DNA of 64,000 nt from assembly GCF_002160525.1 (NCBI RefSeq), contig NZ_NFKT01000028.1, positions 1 through 64,000 of the forward strand. The letters are read 5' to 3'. A model generated the notes under the pieces. The model did not search any database. It was not told where the DNA came from and saw only the letters and a list, made by a program, of their open reading frames with translations. Both the position numbers and the translations under genes were made by a program. Origin of the DNA: Lachnoclostridium sp. An169. Its GTDB lineage: Bacteria; Bacillota; Clostridia; Lachnospirales; Lachnospiraceae. Positions 41,316 through 51,134 of the stretch are shown in pieces. Numbering within the stretch: the first letter of the stretch is position 1; every line of letters begins with the position of its first letter.

Positions 41316-42578
41316 TCACTGCCGTATCGCGCTTACCTGCCTCTCAAACTCCTCCTGCCACTCTGCGAGGACTTCCCGTGCGCTGATCTGTCCGGTGAAC
41401 ATCTCCTGCTGCAGACTCCAGAGCCTGCTTAAGTCAATGCCGCTGAACCGCTCGTTAATCTCCAGAGCCGTATTCCCCGGTTCGATATATTCCTCATAAA
41501 GTTCCTCCTGCCACCGGGGCATGGCCATCTCCTGATCCCTGAACACAGGCATATGGTTCCACCCTGCGTTAAATTCGTTCATATTTTCAGCGGAAGAAAA
41601 CCAGTCGAGAAACACTTTCGCCTCTTCGATATGGGGTGACTTTGCAGACACGGCAAACATCCCCTCCCCGCTTTTGACTGTGAGAACATCCCCCCGGTAT
41701 GGAACCGCTGTCATTCCCAGCTCCATCTCCGGGCTGAGTTCCTGAACATCATTGATAAAAAACTGTCCGGACATGTACATGGCGGCACTTCCCGAAGCCA
41801 CTGCCTGCACCGCGCTGTCGTAGGTAGCTTCAATATAGTCCGGATTGGTATACCCTTCCGTCCGAAGGGCCGCAAAATCTTCCAGGATGGAACAGTACCG
41901 TTCATTGTCCCAGCGCATCTCCCCGCTCATCAGCTTCTCATAATCCTCATCCGTCATAATCTGGGAGACCGACGCGGAAAATCCGATCGTAGCGGTCCAT
42001 GCGTCTTTGTCGGAAACATACAGCGGTGTGTAACCGTTCTCCTGAAGCAGGCCGCACACCCGGTAGAACTCATCCATGGACTTCGGCACTGCGATCCCCA
42101 GCCCGTCAAAGATTTCTTTATTATAGATCAGCCCAACACTGCTGGATGATCCCACCGGCAGTCCGTAAAGCCTGCCGCCGATCTTCTTGTTCTCAAGCTG
42201 CTCTTCCCGGACACGTCCGTACCAGCTTTCCTCTTCCCCCATCTCAACAAACTTCTCCGCACCGATATCTTCCATCAGTCCTTTGTCGATCCGGATAATG
42301 TCCGTCAGCTCCCCGGTAACCGCTTTGGTCTTCACCACCTCAATCCACTGATTGTCAGGGATCCTCAGCACATCGATATGATACCGGGGATATTCTTCTT
42401 CAAATCTGGCAAGCTCATCTCTGAAGAAGTCCTTATAGTGGGACTGCGGCAGCATCATTGTCAGCGTAACCGGCTCTTCTTTCTCAGGATCCTGCTCTTT
42501 GCCGCACCCTCCGGCCAGGGAACAGATGACCGCTGCCAGAACGATTCCCGCCATTATCTTTTTCACTTTTTTCATCAT
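41316..42578 (-). CDS. second solute-binding lipoprotein, possibly a sensor partner
   Basis: 420 aa. Lipoprotein signal (KKIMAGIVLAAVICSLAG, Cys in GGCGKE) and a type 1 extracellular solute-binding fold (LTMMLPQSHYKDFFRDELAR, VGLIYNKEIFDGLGIAVPKS, AKVFLDWFSSAENMNEFNAG). It stands between the transporter operon and the divergent histidine kinase/response regulator genes and has no permease of its own. It may be an alternative binding protein or present ligand to the kinase. Relation to the 39802-41130 protein is distant by eye. Confidence 0.9.
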   Translation of the reverse strand: MMKKVKKIMAGIVLAAVICSLAGGCGKEQDPEKEEPVTLTMMLPQSHYKDFFRDELARFEEEYPRYHIDVLRIPDNQWIEVVKTKAVTGELTDIIRIDKGLMEDIGAEKFVEMGEEESWYGRVREEQLENKKIGGRLYGLPVGSSSSVGLIYNKEIFDGLGIAVPKSMDEFYRVCGLLQENGYTPLYVSDKDAWTATIGFSASVSQIMTDEDYEKLMSGEMRWDNERYCSILEDFAALRTEGYTNPDYIEATYDSAVQAVASGSAAMYMSGQFFINDVQELSPEMELGMTAVPYRGDVLTVKSGEGMFAVSAKSPHIEEAKVFLDWFSSAENMNEFNAGWNHMPVFRDQEMAMPRWQEELYEEYIEPGNTALEINERFSGIDLSRLWSLQQEMFTGQISAREVLAEWQEEFERQVSAIRQ

Positions 42579-42776
42579 CCTGTTTTCCCTTCTTTCTTCA
42601 TATAAAAAATATATCCCATTAAAATCGGGCGAGGAATGTAAAATAGTAAACCTCTTTTTGCAAATTGTTAAACCTTCCTCCGGTTTGTTTGCTTTTTATT
42701 ATACCCGATGTTAGAATTGAAGGATGACGGAACCAGAACAGAACGAACTCTGCATTTACCTTCAAGGGAAAAGGAG

Positions 42777-44570
42777 ATGAAGCTGAAAATGAAAAAGGAA
42801 AGCAAAAAGAAACATAAATATTTCAATCAGCTCTTTTTTACTTACTCCGCTGCATTTCTCCTCTTCCTCACCCTGGTTTTCGGCATTGCGCTTGGCTTTA
42901 TCTACCGGGAGCAGTACTCGCGGAATGTGGAGATCCGCGGCCAACTCGTCTCCCAGATCCAGTCTCAGCTTGATTCCTCCCTTGAGGGGATGGACCGCAT
43001 CATCAACGGTCTGCTCTTCAGCCGCAGTTTCATGGAGATTATGGCGGATTCGGGAAACACTTCCAGTTCTCCCCTGTATTACAATGAGGTGCTGAACTAT
43101 TTTCTGACGCTGGACGCGCCGGATCTCTCCACCTACCGGATCATCGCATTTAACGACGACACCTATTATACCCTGACGAAATCGGATGAGAATCCGTCTT
43201 TTATAGAAAACGCAGTCGCTTCCTATCCGTGGAAGGAAGAAATTCTTGCCGCACACGGGGAAAAGATTATCCTGCCGGTTCACGCGGACAGTTTCTCCAG
43301 CCAGGGAGCTTTCGTCTACTCCGTGACCCGCGCGATTACAGACGGACGGAAGAATTACGGCATTATTGAAGTGCAGAACGAGTACGGGAATATCGAGCAG
43401 ATCTGTTCCCTGGAAAACATCTCCGGGGAAGTGCTTCTCTTCTCTCCGGACGGCGGGCTGATCTATCCCGCTGAAAAATCCGGAGAATATGAGATCTATC
43501 AGACTGTATCGGAAAAAGGATCTTCCGAGGGAAGTTTTATACAGAACGGAACGCAGATTTCCTATGCGACATCGGATTACTCGGGCTGGACCGTCGTATT
43601 GAGCTGTCCTGTGCTCTCCCTTGTCCCATTCGGAGTGGAGGCGATCCTCCTGACAATCTTTGTATTTTTTGTACTGATTGTGATCGTTCTGATCCTCTTC
43701 CGTGTGCTGACCCGCAGGCTCGTCGCTCCCCTGGGCGACCTGAACAGCGCACTCAGCGAGGTCTCCCTGGACAATCTCTCCCTGGAGCTGCCTCACCGCT
43801 ACAACATCGAGGAGATCGAGAGCATCAACCAGTCCTTCCAGAATATGTTCCGGCATCTGAAAAATGCGATCAACGTCAGCATCCAGAGCCGCGCCAACGA
43901 AGAGCGTGCCAGTTATCTGGCGCTGCAGTCGCAGATGAACCCGCACACCATCTACAATACGATCTCCATGATCGAATGTGTGGCCTACATGAACGGAGAC
44001 CTGGAAGCTTCGGAACTGTGTATCCGCTTTTCCAGGATGCTGCGGTATATTTCGGATTTTACGAAAGACATCTACACCGTGGAAGACGAGGTTGCACACC
44101 TGAACAACTACGCCTTTCTGATCCAGAAGCGCTATGACGGCACGATGGACATCCACGTGACAGCAGATGAATGCCTCCTGGGAGAGACGCTGCCCAAGTT
44201 CACCCTGCAGCCCCTGGTCGAAAACTGTGTGAAACACGGGTTCCGCTCTTCCGTCTCCCACTTTGTGGTCCGGGTAACAATTCAGGGGACGCCGGAGGAC
44301 TGGACTATCCGGATTACGGACAACGGATCCGGATTCACGGAGGAGAGCCTGGAACGGATCCGGAAGCAGTTGGAAAAATGCGAGGAAGATCTCGCCAACC
44401 AGAATGATATCGTAAACCGCAAGATCGGCAGTCTTGCAATCAGCAACATATATATCCGGTGCCGGATTCTGTACCGCAGCGGCTTCCGTTTCTCTTTCGG
44501 GAACAACACGGACGGGCCGGGAGCATTTGTTGAAATCGGCATCCGGAGAAAGGAGAAAGACGCAAAATGA
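42777..44570 (+). CDS. YesM-type sensor histidine kinase
   Basis: About 597 aa from ATG 42777 (an earlier ATG at 42708 and a later one at 42789 are possible; AAGGG and AAGGAG lie just upstream). First membrane segment LFFTYSAAFLLFLTLVFGIA, extracytoplasmic sensor to about residue 280, second segment VEAILLTIFVFFVLIVIVLI, HAMP (VAPLGDLNSALSEV), His_kinase H box (LALQSQMNPHTIYNTISMIE), HATPase (QPLVENCVKHGFRS; TDNGSGFTEES; AISNIYIRCRILY). Its stop overlaps the next regulator gene by four bases. Divergent from the binding protein, so probably its sensor. Confidence 0.92.
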   Translation: MKLKMKKESKKKHKYFNQLFFTYSAAFLLFLTLVFGIALGFIYREQYSRNVEIRGQLVSQIQSQLDSSLEGMDRIINGLLFSRSFMEIMADSGNTSSSPLYYNEVLNYFLTLDAPDLSTYRIIAFNDDTYYTLTKSDENPSFIENAVASYPWKEEILAAHGEKIILPVHADSFSSQGAFVYSVTRAITDGRKNYGIIEVQNEYGNIEQICSLENISGEVLLFSPDGGLIYPAEKSGEYEIYQTVSEKGSSEGSFIQNGTQISYATSDYSGWTVVLSCPVLSLVPFGVEAILLTIFVFFVLIVIVLILFRVLTRRLVAPLGDLNSALSEVSLDNLSLELPHRYNIEEIESINQSFQNMFRHLKNAINVSIQSRANEERASYLALQSQMNPHTIYNTISMIECVAYMNGDLEASELCIRFSRMLRYISDFTKDIYTVEDEVAHLNNYAFLIQKRYDGTMDIHVTADECLLGETLPKFTLQPLVENCVKHGFRSSVSHFVVRVTIQGTPEDWTIRITDNGSGFTEESLERIRKQLEKCEEDLANQNDIVNRKIGSLAISNIYIRCRILYRSGFRFSFGNNTDGPGAFVEIGIRRKEKDAK

Positions 44571-46093
44571 AAATATTTCTTGTAGAGGACGAAGTGTTTG
44601 CCCTGCGGACCCTGTCCCGGAAGATCCTGGATCTCCAGAAGGATTATGAAATCGTAGGGACCGCCAAAGACGGGACCGAGGCACTTCCGAAGATCATCGA
44701 GACAAAACCTGCCGTAGTGATCACGGACATCCGTATGCGCGACATGGACGGGCTTACACTTATCCAGAAAATGCGCGAAGAAAACGTCACCGCGCTCCCG
44801 GTCATCATCAGCGGATACCAGGAATTCGAATATGCAAAACAGGCCATGCGTCTTGGCGTGGAAGACTATCTGCTCAAGCCCGTGGAACTTGCCGAGTTGG
44901 ATGAATGTCTGGAGAACTGCCGGAAGAAACTGGAAGAGCAGTATGTACATAAAAATATTTACTCTTTTCTGATCGGGGATGAGAAGTTCAGTCTTGAGTC
45001 CATAACCTCCAACGACCAGTTTATCCTCGTGTATATGATCTTCTGCGCGCCGCTGAACAATTCGGAGAATCTTCTCCATCCCGTGACCGGACATATATCC
45101 GGGACAAAGATGTATGATTTTCTGTCCGCAAAAATGCCGGGTTATTCTGTCTTCTGCTTTGACGGAATCTTCAGCAACGAAAAGATTATCCTGCTCAACT
45201 CGGCGGAGCACACCCGGGAAGAAGGCGCTGTCCTCCTGGAACAGCTGGTCCCGGAACTGGCCGGGAAGATCGGATTCCCGGTGACAGCCTTCTATCTGTT
45301 CAGCGGAGCCGATGCGCTGACATACAACATCCAGGCAGCCCGCAGGGGATGCGTGCGCAACGCCGTCCTCGGAGAAAGCGGCTGTTACCACACCCTGCCG
45401 CCCGCCTCCGCCTCGGAAAATCTGACGGATTTCATCGAACTGCTGACTCTCCTGATCCGCCAGAACGACCAGGAGCTCCTCCAGTCCAACATGATGCGGC
45501 TGTGCGGGGAATGGAAGAAAAAACGCAGAACCGTCGTGGCATGCCAGGCAGATCTCATCTACATTCTGAAAGCGCTGAATCAGAACTTTCCGAAAAAGGA
45601 CCGACAGCTTGATCCCGTCTTCTATGTGGAGAACATTTACTGCTTCTCCTCCGGTTTCGAGGAACTTGCCGTAAACTTCTCCCAGCTTGTGACCGGGCTT
45701 TTCTCCCCGGAAAAGAGCAGTGAAGAACATTCCCTAAGCGGAGGGCAGCTGGTACAGAAGATCGAGCAGTATTTCCGGGATAACCTTTCCCGCACCATCA
45801 CGCTTCAGCTTCTGGCAGATGAGATGAACGTCTCCAAAGTCTACCTGTGCCGCATTTTTAAGAAATATAAGAACATCACCCCCATTGATTACTTCAACCG
45901 TCTGAAAATCGAGCGGGCATGCGAACTGCTGACGCAGTTTCCCAATCTGCCCCTGCAAAAAATTTCTGACACACTGGGCTTTAATGATGTATACTATTTC
46001 AGCAAGGTCTTTAAAAAGATCATGGGAGTGTCGCCCTCCGGATACCGGAAGTCAAAAGACAGGCAGGAAATAAGAAGAATTAATAAAAAATAA
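44567..46093 (+). CDS. YesN-type response regulator with AraC output domain (long form)
   Basis: 508 aa. Receiver domain 1-120 (IFLVEDEVFALRTLSRKI, phospho-Asp in VVITDIRMRDMDG, Lys in GVEDYLLKPVELAEL), a 270-residue middle region of the long YesN class, and the AraC HTH pair at about 395-500 (SRTITLQLLADEMNVSKVYL, CRIFKKYKNITPIDYFNRLK, SDTLGFNDVYYFSKVFKKIM). Coupled to its kinase by ATGA overlap. Likely activates the lyase/GH88 transporter locus. Confidence 0.93.
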   Translation: MKIFLVEDEVFALRTLSRKILDLQKDYEIVGTAKDGTEALPKIIETKPAVVITDIRMRDMDGLTLIQKMREENVTALPVIISGYQEFEYAKQAMRLGVEDYLLKPVELAELDECLENCRKKLEEQYVHKNIYSFLIGDEKFSLESITSNDQFILVYMIFCAPLNNSENLLHPVTGHISGTKMYDFLSAKMPGYSVFCFDGIFSNEKIILLNSAEHTREEGAVLLEQLVPELAGKIGFPVTAFYLFSGADALTYNIQAARRGCVRNAVLGESGCYHTLPPASASENLTDFIELLTLLIRQNDQELLQSNMMRLCGEWKKKRRTVVACQADLIYILKALNQNFPKKDRQLDPVFYVENIYCFSSGFEELAVNFSQLVTGLFSPEKSSEEHSLSGGQLVQKIEQYFRDNLSRTITLQLLADEMNVSKVYLCRIFKKYKNITPIDYFNRLKIERACELLTQFPNLPLQKISDTLGFNDVYYFSKVFKKIMGVSPSGYRKSKDRQEIRRINKK

Positions 46094-46122
46094 GAACTGA
46101 CAGAAAAAAGGAGGATCAGACT

Positions 46123-46905
46123 ATGCTCTGTATCAAAGTTATCGACAAAAACGGAATCACTATCTGTGTGGGAAGAGACGAGGAGGAAGTCCGCCTGCCC
46201 GTAACCAGGGAGTACCAGGAAGGGGACATAATCGCTGTGGAGGTCTCCGATACCCCTCTCTTCGCCTGGCTCCAGCTGGACGATGCCCTGGGCCGTTCCC
46301 TCGTGTATCTCACAGGACATTATGTCTATAAAATTCCCTTCGGAGAGAAACGCATCAATCTCTCCCCGAAAGTATTTTCCGGAAGCCGTCATCTTCTCAC
46401 CCTGAAAAAAGCCCGGGATTTCGAGATCAGCGCTTACCGGAATCTGGCGTTCAACGTCAGCGACAGCCATGAAAACGAGACATGTTTCCCCCACGCATCC
46501 GCCAATGTGGAAACCCGGGGTGAAGCTGTATTTGCGGCAAAGAATGCCATCGACGGCGTCACGGCAAACACCTGCCACGGCGAGTGGCCCTATGCTTCCT
46601 GGGGAATCAACCGGGATCCCAATGCCGCGCTGAAACTGGATTTCGGCAGGGATGTGACCATCGACCGGATCATCCTCTATCTGAGGGCGGATTTCCCCCA
46701 CGACAACTGGTGGACAAACGCAACGATCACCTTCTCCGACGGAGAGGCCATGAAAGTGAATTTCGTAAAGACAGGCTCCGCCCAGGAATTTACCTTTGAG
46801 CCGAAGACGGTCCGGTACCTGGAACTCTCCCACCTGATCAAATCAGAGGAAGAGTCCCCGTTCCCGGCTCTGACTCAGATCGAAGTGTACGGAACTGAGG
46901 GATAA
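46123..46905 (+). CDS. discoidin (F5/8 type C)-like domain protein, no signal peptide
   Basis: 260 aa. Residues 1-120 form an unfamiliar beta-rich N-domain (VIDKNGITICVGRDEEEVRL, AVEVSDTPLFAWLQLDDALG). Residues 130-260 look like a galactose-binding discoidin fold (HASANVETRGEAVFAAKNAI, DGVTANTCHGEWPYASWGIN, ALKLDFGRDVTIDRIILYLR, and the final YLELSHLIK...TQIEVYG). No export signal, so it should act in the cytoplasm, perhaps in handling or sensing oligosaccharides. It follows the response regulator by 30 bp and is probably co-transcribed with the sensor genes. No enzyme motif was seen. Confidence 0.75.
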   Translation: MLCIKVIDKNGITICVGRDEEEVRLPVTREYQEGDIIAVEVSDTPLFAWLQLDDALGRSLVYLTGHYVYKIPFGEKRINLSPKVFSGSRHLLTLKKARDFEISAYRNLAFNVSDSHENETCFPHASANVETRGEAVFAAKNAIDGVTANTCHGEWPYASWGINRDPNAALKLDFGRDVTIDRIILYLRADFPHDNWWTNATITFSDGEAMKVNFVKTGSAQEFTFEPKTVRYLELSHLIKSEEESPFPALTQIEVYGTEG

Positions 46906-46916
46906 AAACATTTCCT

Positions 46917-48239
46917 CTATCTGTAGTCCTTCATGTAATCTCCGTGAGCCCCAATGAGTTCGTCGCACATCGCCACAATGTCGTCTATGGACAGTTCTGC
47001 CGCGGTGTGCGGATCCAGCATGGCGGCGCGGTAGATATCCTCCCGCTTTTTCGTCACTGCCGCCTGAATGGTCATGAGCTGCACGTTGATATTTGTCATA
47101 TTCATAGCCGCGCACTGCACCGGAAGTCTTCCCACATGGCAAGGGTTTACCCCCATGGCATCCACCATGCAGGGAACTTCCACGCAGGCGTCGGAAGGCA
47201 GGTTGTCGATAAGTCCTGTGTTGATTACATTTCCGCCGATTTTGTACGGCACATTGGTCACCATAGCCTCCATGATGTAGGACGCATATTCCTTCGAGCG
47301 CTCATGGGTGATCTTCCCGTCTTTGAGAATGTTGTTCTTCTCTTCTTCCCATCCGTTGATCTGATTGATGCAGCGGCGGGGATATTCATCCAGCGGAATG
47401 TTGTATTTCTCGATGAGTTCCGGATATCTGCTCTTGATGAAGAGAGGGTTGTATTCCGCATTGTGCTCACTGGATTCCGTACAGTAATATCCCAGACGGC
47501 GGATGTATTCGTAGCGCACCATATCCGTGTGCTTCTCCGATGCATTCTTCCCGGCTGCCCTGCGGCGGATCTCCGGGTACAGATCATTCCCCTCCCGGTC
47601 ATAAATCTCCAACAGCCATCCCATATGGTTGATTCCCGCAATCAGCTCCCTGCGCCCTTCCAGCCTGTCTTCCATTCCCAGATCTTTCAGAAGATTCTCC
47701 GAGCAGACCTGGACGCTGTGGCAGAGCCCGACAGTCTTTATGTTCGTATAGCGCTGCATGTATCCGGTAAGCATTGCCATGGGGTTCGTGTAGTTGAGGA
47801 ACCAGGCGTCCGGGCAGACTTCCTCCATGTCGTCCGCAAAATCCTTCAGGACCGGAATCGTCCGCAGCGCCCTCATGATTCCGCCGATTCCCAGCGTGTC
47901 CGCAATGGTCTGGCGCAGACCGTATTTTTTCGGTATCTCAAAATCCGTAATTGTACACGGGTCATAGAATCCCACCTGGATGGCATTTACCACAAATGTT
48001 GCGCCCCGGAGCGCTTCTTTCCGGTTCTCCACTCCCAGATAAGTCCGGATCTGCGCACGGTCCCGGTTCACATTGTGGTTGATAGCGCTTAAGATAATCT
48101 CCGACTCTTTCAGTCTGGTCCCGTCAATATCATACAGCGCGATCTCACATTCCCGCAGTGCAGGAGAACACATGCAGTCTCCCAGTACATTTCTTGCAAA
48201 CACGGTGCTTCCTGCACCCATAAACGTAATTTTCAGCAT
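46917..48239 (-). CDS. melA: GH4 glycosidase, alpha-galactosidase MelA type
   Basis: 440 aa, NAD- and Mn-dependent family 4 glycosidase. N-terminal Rossmann MLKITFMGAGSTVFARNVLG, then DIDGTRLKESE, QTIADTLGIGGIMRALRTIP, LNYTNPMAMLTGYMQRY, GLCHSVQ (metal-ligand Cys), AGINHMGW (metal-ligand His), TESSEHNAEYNPLFIK, NTGLIDNLPSDACVEVPCMV and MLDPHTAAELSIDDIVAM. The whole length follows E. coli MelA closely. GH4 also includes alpha-galacturonidase (LplD), so the uronide context leaves specificity open. Divergent from an AraC regulator. Confidence 0.88.
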   Translation of the reverse strand: MLKITFMGAGSTVFARNVLGDCMCSPALRECEIALYDIDGTRLKESEIILSAINHNVNRDRAQIRTYLGVENRKEALRGATFVVNAIQVGFYDPCTITDFEIPKKYGLRQTIADTLGIGGIMRALRTIPVLKDFADDMEEVCPDAWFLNYTNPMAMLTGYMQRYTNIKTVGLCHSVQVCSENLLKDLGMEDRLEGRRELIAGINHMGWLLEIYDREGNDLYPEIRRRAAGKNASEKHTDMVRYEYIRRLGYYCTESSEHNAEYNPLFIKSRYPELIEKYNIPLDEYPRRCINQINGWEEEKNNILKDGKITHERSKEYASYIMEAMVTNVPYKIGGNVINTGLIDNLPSDACVEVPCMVDAMGVNPCHVGRLPVQCAAMNMTNINVQLMTIQAAVTKKREDIYRAAMLDPHTAAELSIDDIVAMCDELIGAHGDYMKDYR

Positions 48240-48422
48240 AATTTTCCTACCGCCTTTCTCTTATTGAACTGTTGTTTTCTGATGTATTTCATTATAGTGA
48301 AAGTCCGGAAAATTACTATTTTGATTTGTTTCATTTTATTGGTGATATGTTGTATGATTTGTGATATGATCGAATATGAAATATGATCGGATACAGGATA
48401 CCGGGAAAGAAGGATGGGGCTT

Positions 48423-49286
48423 ATGATGGAAAACACAGAAAATAAACTGCAGAAATATCTGAAAATACTGAAAGGCGGAACTGTTGAATATCTGATCTCC
48501 ACTCCGCTGTATCTCAACAATTCCCTGACGCTCTACCAGTGCGGGTGGGAGAACTGCCGTCCCGGCCACAGTTTCGGACCTGCCGTGCGCCCCCACTATT
48601 TGTTTCACTATGTGCTGCGCGGGACAGGCACCTTTGTCTCCTGCGGAAAGGAATATAAAATCTCCCCCGGACAGGGATTTCTCATCTGTCCGGGGGACTC
48701 GACGGTCTATACGGCTGATGAACAGACGCCGTGGGATTACTGCTGGTTCGGATTCGACGGCTACGAAGCCGAAACTATCCTGAAACGCTGCGGTCTCTCC
48801 CTGGATGCTCCGGTCTACACAGACCACAGCAACGGTTCCATGGAAGAGAACCTGAAAAAGCTGATCCTGCTCTTCGAGGACGGAAGCTATAACGAATACG
48901 CGGCCATCGGCCAGCTTTATCTGGTTTTCTCCGGTATGATCCTGCCGGACAGAGACCATACCGGATCCTTTGACAAAAGCTATGCAGACAAAGCAGTGGA
49001 TTTCATCCGGCACAATTACACCTACGATATCCATATCACCGATATTGCACGGCACATCGGAATCGACAGGACATATCTGTACCGGATATTCATGAAAGTC
49101 CACCACATGTCCCCGCAGAAATATCTGATCCGCTTCCGCCTTGACACTGCCTGCCATATGCTGAGAAACAGCGCCATGCCCATCGGGGAAATCGCCTGTT
49201 CCTGCGGATTCGGAGATGTTCCGGCTTTCTATAAGCATTTCCGTAACTGTTACGGCTGTACACCGGCAGATTACAGGAGAAAATGA
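48423..49286 (+). CDS. AraC-family regulator
   Basis: About 288 aa from ATG 48423 (AAGGA at 8 nt; an upstream frame starts at 48414). The cupin-type sensor domain has SFGPAVRPHYLFHYVLRGTG and KISPGQGFLICPGDSTVYT, with DYCWFGFDGYEA. The AraC HTH pair is HNYTYDIHITDIARHIGIDR, MKVHHMSPQKYLIRFRLDTA and CSCGFGDVPAFYKHFRNCYG. Divergent from GH4 across 183 bp, so it probably controls GH4 and perhaps the GH43-GH1 operon. Confidence 0.9.
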   Translation: MMENTENKLQKYLKILKGGTVEYLISTPLYLNNSLTLYQCGWENCRPGHSFGPAVRPHYLFHYVLRGTGTFVSCGKEYKISPGQGFLICPGDSTVYTADEQTPWDYCWFGFDGYEAETILKRCGLSLDAPVYTDHSNGSMEENLKKLILLFEDGSYNEYAAIGQLYLVFSGMILPDRDHTGSFDKSYADKAVDFIRHNYTYDIHITDIARHIGIDRTYLYRIFMKVHHMSPQKYLIRFRLDTACHMLRNSAMPIGEIACSCGFGDVPAFYKHFRNCYGCTPADYRRK

Positions 49287-49318
49287 TTCCTCTGCGCTCC
49301 GGATATCCCGGCATATGT

Positions 49319-51112
49319 TTAAAGTTTCTTCACTGTTCCCTCGGTGATACCGGCTTCATTGAAAGCATCCACTCTCACCCAGTAGTCTCTGCCCTTTACA
49401 AGGGCGCCGACTCTCTGTTCCGTGCCAAATATCATATAACTGTGATAAAGCTTCTCCGGTGTTTCTCCCCAGAGGATGTTGTAGCCGAGAGCGCCGTTTT
49501 CCCGGATCTTCACTTCCATATCCAGATCGCCGGTGCGCTCTGCCGTAAATTCCGGCACTTCCGGTTTTGCCTTATCCTGGGCGCCGAACACCCGGAGCCC
49601 GGAGATGCATGCCTGCTGTCCGTAGGGCACTTCCAGAACCGTAAGTTTCAGATACCGCAGATTTTTCCCCTCTTCCCACACAAGGAAATCATGGGTGAGA
49701 TCTGTATCTGCCTCCGACTTGTCCGCAAGCACTTCATAGTGTTCGCCGTCCGCGGATCCCTCCAGAATCCAACGCGTTGCAAGATCCCTCTCCTCGATAT
49801 ATCTTGGCTGTGTATCCGATCCGCCGATCTTTCCCGGCACCGGAATATCAATCCTGTCATCTGCAAAGTTCACCTGAACCGCACGGACATCAGAAACCTC
49901 TCCCAGATCCAGACAGATCCACTCTCCCGCATCCGCGGAAGCCGCCCGCCACCAGGTCTGCACATTCTCATCCACAGCCTTTTCCGGTCCTTTGCCCTCT
50001 TCTGAGGAGGAGGCGGTCACATTCTTTCCATAGCTTAAGAGATACCATTTCGGATTACACCACGGATTCTCTCTGGCTGCTTCCACATCCAGAGGCCAGT
50101 CGCCGTAACGCTGGTTACAGAAAAGTTCGCCGTCCGCATCAAAACCTGCCGGCCATATGCCCACCCGGCGCTCAAAATCATGGTTTCTGCTGATGCGCAT
50201 GGTCGCTGTATGCCACAGGCTTCCCTCCATGTCCTCCATGGTGGAGCCGTGTCCTGCTCCGGGAATGAATCCGCCCGGTTTATAGGAATACGGATTGGTC
50301 TGTGCCAGAGTATATGGTCCCAGAGGGCTGTCGCTTACATAGACTCCGTCCGCATAGCCATTATACTGTGTTCCGGGGCATGCGTACTGGAGATAATACT
50401 TTCCGTTGTGTTTGTTCATCCATGCGCCTTCAATATAAGGCTTCTGGCTCAGCATCCCTTTCACAAGAGGACGGTACTCCTCGGGGAAATCCTCCTCTTT
50501 CATGTTCTGGGCCTTCAGGAATCCCTGATAGCACATCTCGATCTCTTCGTCCGTCCTTGGCATCTGGGAGTGATCTTCCCCGCACCGCTCATATCCTATG
50601 GAAAACGCATCGCCGTCAATCAGAGCTGTCGGCTCTCCGATCCGGTGCATGGTCTTCGGGTCCAGTTCCACGCCCCAGATCGGTGTCATGTTGGAACATC
50701 CCCAGTAGAAATAAACTCTGCCGTCATCGTCCACAAACATATCCGGATCCCAGAAATCAAACGTTCCTTCAATCTTCTCATAAGGTCCTTCAAGGATATC
50801 CTTTGTCCGGTAGAAATCGCAGATCTGTCCTCTCCTGGAAGCACAGAAATAAACGTATTCTCCCATCACACGCACATCCGGCGCATAGTCATAGAGCGGG
50901 AGCTCTCCGGGAAGCCTGTGGTTCTCCCATTTCACCAGGTCATCCGACACCCATACCCCCAGTGTCATGGATGCAAAGATGTAATATCTGCCCTTAAAAC
51001 AGATCATGGAAGGATCTGCCGCCTCCCGCGCCACCTTAATCTCCTTTTCTCTCTGGTCATTGTTAAACTGATACCGGTAATTTACATTGACCGGGTTGCA
51101 AAAACATTTCAT
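49319..51112 (-). CDS. GH43 glycosidase with discoidin and FnIII-like C-terminal domains
   Basis: 597 aa, no signal peptide. Five-bladed propeller of GH43: catalytic base Asp in AADPSMICFKGRYYIFASMT, pKa-tuning Asp in FWDPDMFVDDDGRVYFYWGC, acid Glu in YIEGAWMNKHNGKYYLQYAC, then PGGFIPGAGHGSTMED. A discoidin domain at about 365-500 (KNVTASSSEEGKGPEKAVDE, WICLDLGEVSDVRAVQVNFA) and an FnIII-like end at 515-597 follow. Beta-xylosidase or alpha-arabinofuranosidase activity is typical. ATG 51112 is favoured over an upstream frame. Last gene of the GH1-GH2-isomerase-GH43 set. Confidence 0.9.
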   Translation of the reverse strand: MKCFCNPVNVNYRYQFNNDQREKEIKVAREAADPSMICFKGRYYIFASMTLGVWVSDDLVKWENHRLPGELPLYDYAPDVRVMGEYVYFCASRRGQICDFYRTKDILEGPYEKIEGTFDFWDPDMFVDDDGRVYFYWGCSNMTPIWGVELDPKTMHRIGEPTALIDGDAFSIGYERCGEDHSQMPRTDEEIEMCYQGFLKAQNMKEEDFPEEYRPLVKGMLSQKPYIEGAWMNKHNGKYYLQYACPGTQYNGYADGVYVSDSPLGPYTLAQTNPYSYKPGGFIPGAGHGSTMEDMEGSLWHTATMRISRNHDFERRVGIWPAGFDADGELFCNQRYGDWPLDVEAARENPWCNPKWYLLSYGKNVTASSSEEGKGPEKAVDENVQTWWRAASADAGEWICLDLGEVSDVRAVQVNFADDRIDIPVPGKIGGSDTQPRYIEERDLATRWILEGSADGEHYEVLADKSEADTDLTHDFLVWEEGKNLRYLKLTVLEVPYGQQACISGLRVFGAQDKAKPEVPEFTAERTGDLDMEVKIRENGALGYNILWGETPEKLYHSYMIFGTEQRVGALVKGRDYWVRVDAFNEAGITEGTVKKL

Positions 51113-51134
51113 TTTCCTGTACCGCCTTTCACAG

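Noticed and set aside
42762-44684. 640-codon minus-strand ORF antisense to the histidine kinase
   Set aside because: The plus strand encodes a complete YesM-type kinase; the antisense frame shows no domain and no ribosome site.
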